Made by a program: the position numbers and the translations under genes. From Gnetum montanum (taxonomy: Eukaryota; Streptophyta; Gnetopsida; Gnetales; Gnetaceae), in NCBI GenBank assembly GCA_015680685.1, contig MNCI01006121.1:1-64000 (forward strand): a DNA stretch of 64,000 nucleotides, read 5' to 3'. Of the stretch, positions 58,511-64,000 are shown in pieces; the stretch's first letter is position 1; each line of letters begins with the position of its first letter. The notes under the pieces were generated by a model, which saw only the letters and a program-made list of their open reading frames with translations, was not told the origin of the DNA and ran no database searches.

Positions 58511-59939
58511 ATTTATTGAGGATTACATCAGTCCAAAGACCATTTACAATCACACTTTAAGTATCTCAACACGTAGTTTGTGGAGGTGTCCTTGTAGACA
58601 TGAAAAGAACATTTTTGCAAGAACAATGGTGGTATGATCAACATCAATGTCAAGGAGTAATGTTGACACATCAATGCCAATGTAGTAGCATTGACATAGG
58701 CTCAACTTTGTCAATGAATCAACATTGATGCAAGTGTAATAAATACCTATACAAGTGGTTCCATCCACTACATTTATAGTATCATTTGATTATTTTCTTG
58801 GGAGAACTCTTGTAGTTTTAACTTGTAGAATTTAGAATTTTTATACTAAGTACCCATAGAATGGATTGAGTAGATTGTTCAAAATTTTATTCAAGTGCTT
58901 GATGTACCTAAACACATTGGCATGATGTAAATAAAATCAAGATTTATTCTATTCATTATATCACTTTGCTTTTTGTTTAAGTCTTTTTAATTTTAATTTA
59001 CTTCGATTATTCTTTTACTATTCATGCACTTAGTTAAATATTTTTACTTCATTGCATATAGTAAATTTTCATGAGCATAACCAACTTTGAGCATAAAAAT
59101 ATTGATATTTGATAATCCTAATAGTGATACTTGGTATACCAAATAGTGAACACTTGGTAATCTATTGACATTAGTATGTGTTCAAGATGTGTACAAGAAG
59201 TTAGGAATGGATGCTCTATGCTTAGGCTATACTAGATTTCTTTCTTGCACTTCAACTAATTATATTAATAATTTAATATTTTTAATATTTTGATATAATA
59301 TACACCAATCATACTTTACCATATGACTTAATCCCACATAAGTATGATTGGGAAGATAATGATCATAAGCTTAGTGCTTAATTATCTAGGATATACAATT
59401 AGTCTTAGTTCATAGAATTTAACTAGATCGTGAGTGAGTGCTTATGATCTATATGGTAGATTATAGGGTTACTCTAGTGCTCATCAACATACCAATAAAA
59501 AATATATTTTAAAACTAGCGTATTATAGGGACACATAAAGTTTTGAATAGTACCCTTCTTAACTTGGTTAGCAGGTGCTATATAGAATTTGGTTTGTGAG
59601 TATTAGGTTGAGTTCAATATTTGAGTTTTATAGTTGTAAATCCTATTGTTTGACCTTTCTAATTCCAACATCATTTCCAATAAGATTCTTAAATAGAATG
59701 ATTAACCTTCCTATATTTGATGAAATTCCTTCTTGATTGATGTAGCAACTTCATGGCTATCTAGGCTATGCTTCAAGGTCATAGCTTACTTCAATTAGGG
59801 AAGGATTATAAGACAACTAGCAAGATGGATAGTAACCTGCTACCTTCCCCATGGTTTTAGACCATAAGGTTAGAAGGAATCATCCACTTATTATGCTTTT
59901 GAAAACATACTAAAATTCTTGAAACAAAAATTACAATGA
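58511..59939. other. Unassigned AT-rich DNA
   Basis: 58640-58740 has CATCAATG/CATTGACA words reminiscent of the E4 leader array. Otherwise nothing recognised. Confidence 0.35.
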
Positions 59940-62140
59940 AAGAAATCAAAGTAATGACTTTTAGTTTAGGGAATGGAAAAGATCCAATCTTTGATCATTT
60001 TTCTGTTAAATCTTTTAAGAAGTATTGGAACATTATTGAAGATGATCCCATTCATGTCTTCTAAAAAGCAATTAAAATTTTTCTCTTGAAAAAACTATTA
60101 ATAAAGTGTGATTCATCTTCTTCCTAAGAATTAAGATATTTCAAATATTGGTAATTGAAGACCTATTGATCTTTTTAACAATACTTATAAAATTTTGGCT
60201 AAATTCATAGCTTGGTGAATTTTAAGGATTAGAGAGGATATCATTAGACTTGAGTAAATAGGATTTGTTAAAGGTAGAAATATCTTAAATAATGTTATTG
60301 TAGCTTGGAAGGGTAGTGAACTTCTAATACTAACCAAAACATTGCTTTTATTAAGTTAGATTATGCTAAAGCTTATAACAAGATGGAATGGAATTCTATA
60401 TTTTATTGTCTATATAACCTAAAATTTTGTGATTAGTTTATTTTTATTATTTATTTCCTACGTCAATCCTCAAAAACATTGTATATTTGTCAAGGTTGTC
60501 CTATAGCTCCTTATCCTTTTGTTATTGGTATAGACTTTCTTTCACTTAATTTGCATTATGATCTGCAAAGTAATATGACTAAGTAAACTTCAATTAATGA
60601 TTACACAATTAATATGACTAAGTAAGGTACACAATTACTTAACATGTACTTTGTAAATGATTATTTTTTTTATAATTAACAATTCTTAGCAACATATCAA
60701 TATTTTATTAGCTAGAGTGAAAAATTACTATGTTTTATTTGGCTTTCATATCAACTCACAAAAATTTGTTATTTATTTTAATGGCAATATTGATGAGTTG
60801 TTTACTTTCAAGCCTTGGAAAATATTTTAAAAATAATTTGTATTCAAAATTTTAAGAATACTTTTTTCTTTTGAACATAATCTAAATATTTTGTGGATGA
60901 TAAAATTAAAAAGAAACTTGAAAAATGGGGAAAAATGTGATCCTTACTAATAAAGTTTTAGATATTAAGTAGATGCTACAATCTACTCATATTTATTACT
61001 CTATATGTTGGGCTTCCTTAAATAAATCTTATGATAGAATTGATCGTATTATCTATTGGTTTCTTTGATCTACTAAGCAATATAAAAACTACTTTTCTAG
61101 AGTTTCTTGGAATATGTCCAGTAGCAGCAATAAAGATGGAGGACTTGGCCTCATTAATTATTATAACCAAGGTATTTTTCTTATAGAAAAATGGATTTTG
61201 AGATGCATTAATGGAGATGATGTTTGGATGGTCATTTTAAGAAGCAAACTTATGCAAAGAAAAACTAAAAATGTTAACAAGTAGTCTTCTAAAAACTTTC
61301 TTTACTCTCTTCTTTGTTCTCACACTATATTTATTTGTAGTTCTTTAGTTCTTAAATAAATTTGGAAGACATGGTGCAAGATTAATAAGCATTGGAATTA
61401 CAACCACATTATAGTTTTAGAATATATGCTTAAGCAAATTAGTTCATGGAGGCTTCCTTTTAATGAAGGAGCTTAGGCTACTAATTCATCTAGATTGTGT
61501 ACCACTTAGAAAAAATTTGATATCATTGTATTTTTCTATCTACATATGCATAATAAATGGATGATATAGAAGAAGGCTTCTAGCCTTTATGGTCTAAATG
61601 AAAAGGAAAAAAAAAAGATTTTTTGAAAATTAATTTTTGATATTGAGAATTTATTTAAAGCTAAGAATAGTTTGCATTAAGCTTTTCCGAACATTTTTTG
61701 GAAGGATGGTAGAACTATTTTTCCTTTTAACAAATTTTTACATATAAGATTGTTACATAGAATAATTTTATTCATAAAAAATTTGATAAGTCTTCATGAT
61801 TTTTTTTCAATATCCTATTACACAACATGCTTAGAAATAAACATCCAAAATGTGTAAAAACTTTCAACCAAGCATCAATGATATCTATTTAGGTAATAAA
61901 CAAGATTGATCTAATTTCTTTCTTTATACTTGGAAGTACATTTGGCTAGTTGTTCTCTATTCTATTTGGAAGCTTTAAGGTGCAATTATTTTTTAACAAC
62001 AAGAGCATAATCATAACTTTTTTAGAAGTTAAATATTAGATTCTCAAAGATGTTGCTTCTTAGTTATAGTTTTAAACAAAAAATTTTGAGTGAAAGTTGT
62101 ACAATTAATTTCTTTCTTTTAGTTTTTTTTTTCTTTTTTG
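59940..62140 (+). mobile_element. LINE L1, 5'-truncated, RT to C-terminus
   Basis: Plus-strand ORF2 fragment: EIKVMTFSLGNGKDPIFDHF (59940), then KLDYAKAYNKMEWNSIF (about 60352-60403), CQGCPIAPYPFVIGIDFLSL (about 60490-60550), MYFVNDYFF where a Y-A-D-D box is expected (about 60643), KDGGLGLINYYNQ (61135) and ATNSSRLCTT (61470). Same family as L2. Begins without endonuclease, typical of 5' truncation. The 3' end is uncertain; no clear poly(A). Full of stops. Confidence 0.75.
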
Positions 62141-62912
62141 GAGACTTAAGGATAAGATATATTTTTAATTGATGTGATTTCTTTTCAAGATTGGTTGTAA
62201 AAATGAAAACTTGAAAAGACATCCCCATAATCATTGGGTTTTTTCTTTAGACTTTCTCCTTGTTGATATGATGTACTCTAAATTTTTTAATATTATTGTT
62301 CATTTTTTTTATGACCACCACTTATAGTGATGGTGAGGTTTCTTTTTCTCAAGTCATAAGAACTTGATTCGAGCTTGGGTACAACTACTAAAAAGAGGTT
62401 ATGCTTTTGCTCATCCATCTTTCTCATTAGACCCTACTTTGGTAAGATGAGCATTGAGCCTCTAGGTGATGATCCTTATCATTCATTGTTTGGAGTTAAT
62501 CCTTATTATTTATTTTTTTGGTGTCCAACCTCTAGTAGTTCAATGTTTTAATTGAGAAGGATTCAACCTTTCCTCTTGTACTCTACTTGGTAGGATCATA
62601 TCTAGGACAATTTTGTAGTTCTTTATTTTTGAATACTAATATTGATTGAGATATGACATGTTGATTACTTCGTAGGATCATACCTATGATGATTTCATAG
62701 TTCTTATCTTTTTAATACTAATATTGATTGGGCTATTGCATATTGATTATTTGTGATGATATGAGCACAACAGCAATTACTAGCACATAATGATAAATCT
62801 AGTAGTTGATTAAAAAACTTCTTGCGATTTGATTATTGTTAATAAAAAGAATGATTAGCTAGCTTGCTATAACTTGATTATTGTTAAATCTTTATTCTTC
62901 CATACTAATTTT
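62141..62912. other. Unassigned DNA
   Basis: A short duplicated block (TAGGATCATA...ATACTAATATTGATTG, near 62593-62645 and 62672-62730). No genes. Confidence 0.4.
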
Positions 62913-64000
62913 TGTAACAACCAAAAACGTCAGCGGCTAGAACACTGAGGGATTCATGGGTGCACAACCTAACTCTGCCTCTGCATGAGGTCCTTGCAGG
63001 AAAACAAAGACAGAGTGCCCTAAATGGTCTTGTTGATCGAATAGGGACTTTGCTAGTTCCAACTGGGGTGGTAGGAACAACTTGGAGGTGGCATAGTTAG
63101 CCAAAATGCAAATGCAAACAACATGAAAATGGTGCTAAGGGTCAAAGCGGTGTTTCATGGTGCTAAGTGTATAGTGTAGCCACAGAATGGGGGTGAGCAT
63201 AGCTAAGGGTTTTGACTGAAATGAGGGTGTCAACCCACAGAGACTATTGCCCGAGCATAGTATAGCATGACAACACATGAAAAAGTGTGAAAAGATGTAA
63301 GAAAATTCTAGAAATGGGAGAGAGAAATGGAACACTGCTCCAAATGGAAGTGTAGTTAACTTCAAAAGGGTCTTAGAAGGTACACAGTGTACAACAGGCA
63401 CAAGGGAAGCATAGTCACAATCTTGATGGTGTTGGGCCATGAACTCTAGTGCTCACCATGATGAATCGTGCCTACCAGGTTGGCTGTCATGGTGTACCAT
63501 GTAGTGTTTTGCAGGGCTGCAGCAGGACTATAGTGTATTGTGTGGTGCAAGGCTACATTGGGGCCACAATGTACCATGTGGTGTAGCTATACCTCTCTAC
63601 TAGTGTGGTGTGCTCTGGGTCTCATTTTCCCACGAAGCTAAGTGCCAAAGTGCCAAAATGCCAAATGCTAAATGAAAGTTCCAACTACCAACCGGTGAAA
63701 AATGGAAGCCAACCCTTAAAACATTGGGATGTGGGGGTATTTATAGGAGAGAGGTTAATCCAAAATGTGGATTGGGTGCCACATGGTAGTGCAGTAGGCG
63801 GGACTACGAGAAACATTCAGAAAATTTTCTTAGTCCAAAGGTGACCATAAAAAGTTTGAAAATTTTCTAACTCTAACTGCTAAGCTCACCCCATGTTACG
63901 TGTGGGATGTGTAACTCAACAATTAGAAAAAAAATTTCAAAACTAGTAGTTGGAGCTAACTACACTCAATACTTAGAAAAATTTGGCCAAAGTGCCACCA
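62913..64000 (-). mobile_element. Tat-type LTR (minus strand), runs off window
   Basis: TGTAACAACCAAAAACGTCA at 62913 matches the reverse complement of the E1 LTR 3' end (TGTAGCGATCGAAAACATCA), and AGTGCCCTAAATGGTC-TTGATCGA matches the next part. No primer site adjoins at 62912, so this is a 3' LTR or solo LTR. It carries its own repeated word (TGTACCATGTGGTGTAGC, 63490-63590). Short open frames here are chance. Confidence 0.75.
63738..63745 (-). promoter_or_regulatory. TATA box TATAAATA of minus-strand LTR
   Basis: TATAAATA-CCCCCAC on the minus strand, equivalent to the E1 LTR TATA box. Confidence 0.65.

Noticed and set aside
1-64000. Host protein-coding gene, tRNA or conserved ncRNA
   Set aside because: No convincing gene model, cloverleaf or known RNA could be supported by reading; all long coding signals belong to retroelements.

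Overview
This window looks like intergenic DNA from a very large, repeat-swollen plant genome. I see no intact host gene, rRNA or tRNA gene. Almost everything recognisable is old, mutated retrotransposon sequence stacked in nested layers. Plant origin is supported by Tat-lineage Ty3/gypsy elements (two RNase H domains), a Tekay-like chromovirus, plant-type LINE reverse transcriptase and 5S-rRNA-derived LTR sequence. A gymnosperm is my best guess from the size and age of the elements; the sequence does not prove it.

Layout, left to right. 1-540 is an LTR-like piece with a minus-strand TATA box. 541-1469 is an unidentified CpG-retaining segment. 1470-1575 is the end of a small LTR family called S here. 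1576-8524 is a truncated minus-strand Tat element, E4. 9114-24560 is a large element without recognisable gag or pol, LX1, whose LTR carries a 5S-rRNA-derived stretch. LX1 was split by a 10.9-kb Tat element, E2 (10145-21017), which was itself hit by a solo LTR (S1, 18428-19267). 24561-47700 is a minus-strand LINE (L2) split by a complete 19.9-kb Tat element, E1 (26118-46062), bounded by a perfect 5-bp GAAAC target duplication. The 5' LTR of E1 holds another solo LTR (S2, 27689-28477). 47911-51275 is a degraded chromovirus, E3, with a second 5S-carrying element (LX2) from 51276. 59940-about 62140 is another LINE (L1), and 62913-64000 is a minus-strand Tat-type LTR.

The main discovery is in the Tat family. 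Between protease and reverse transcriptase, E1 carries an intron-containing gene in antisense (33509-38156), with its own TATA box, recognisable splice sites and an acidic terminal exon. E4 keeps the 3' part of the same gene, with detectable protein similarity, in the same antisense position. E2 keeps only a terminal exon there. The gene is therefore an old component of the family and not a one-off insertion. Each Tat copy also repeats its own short DNA word through LTRs and untranslated parts: TAGCRTAGC in E1, CCACATGATGGA in E2, and a GACACTTGAGCATCAATGA-type word in the E4 leader.

All coding regions are broken, mostly by TAG stops. Domain boundaries are read by eye from translations and are approximate unless splice sites, LTR ends or target duplications fix them.
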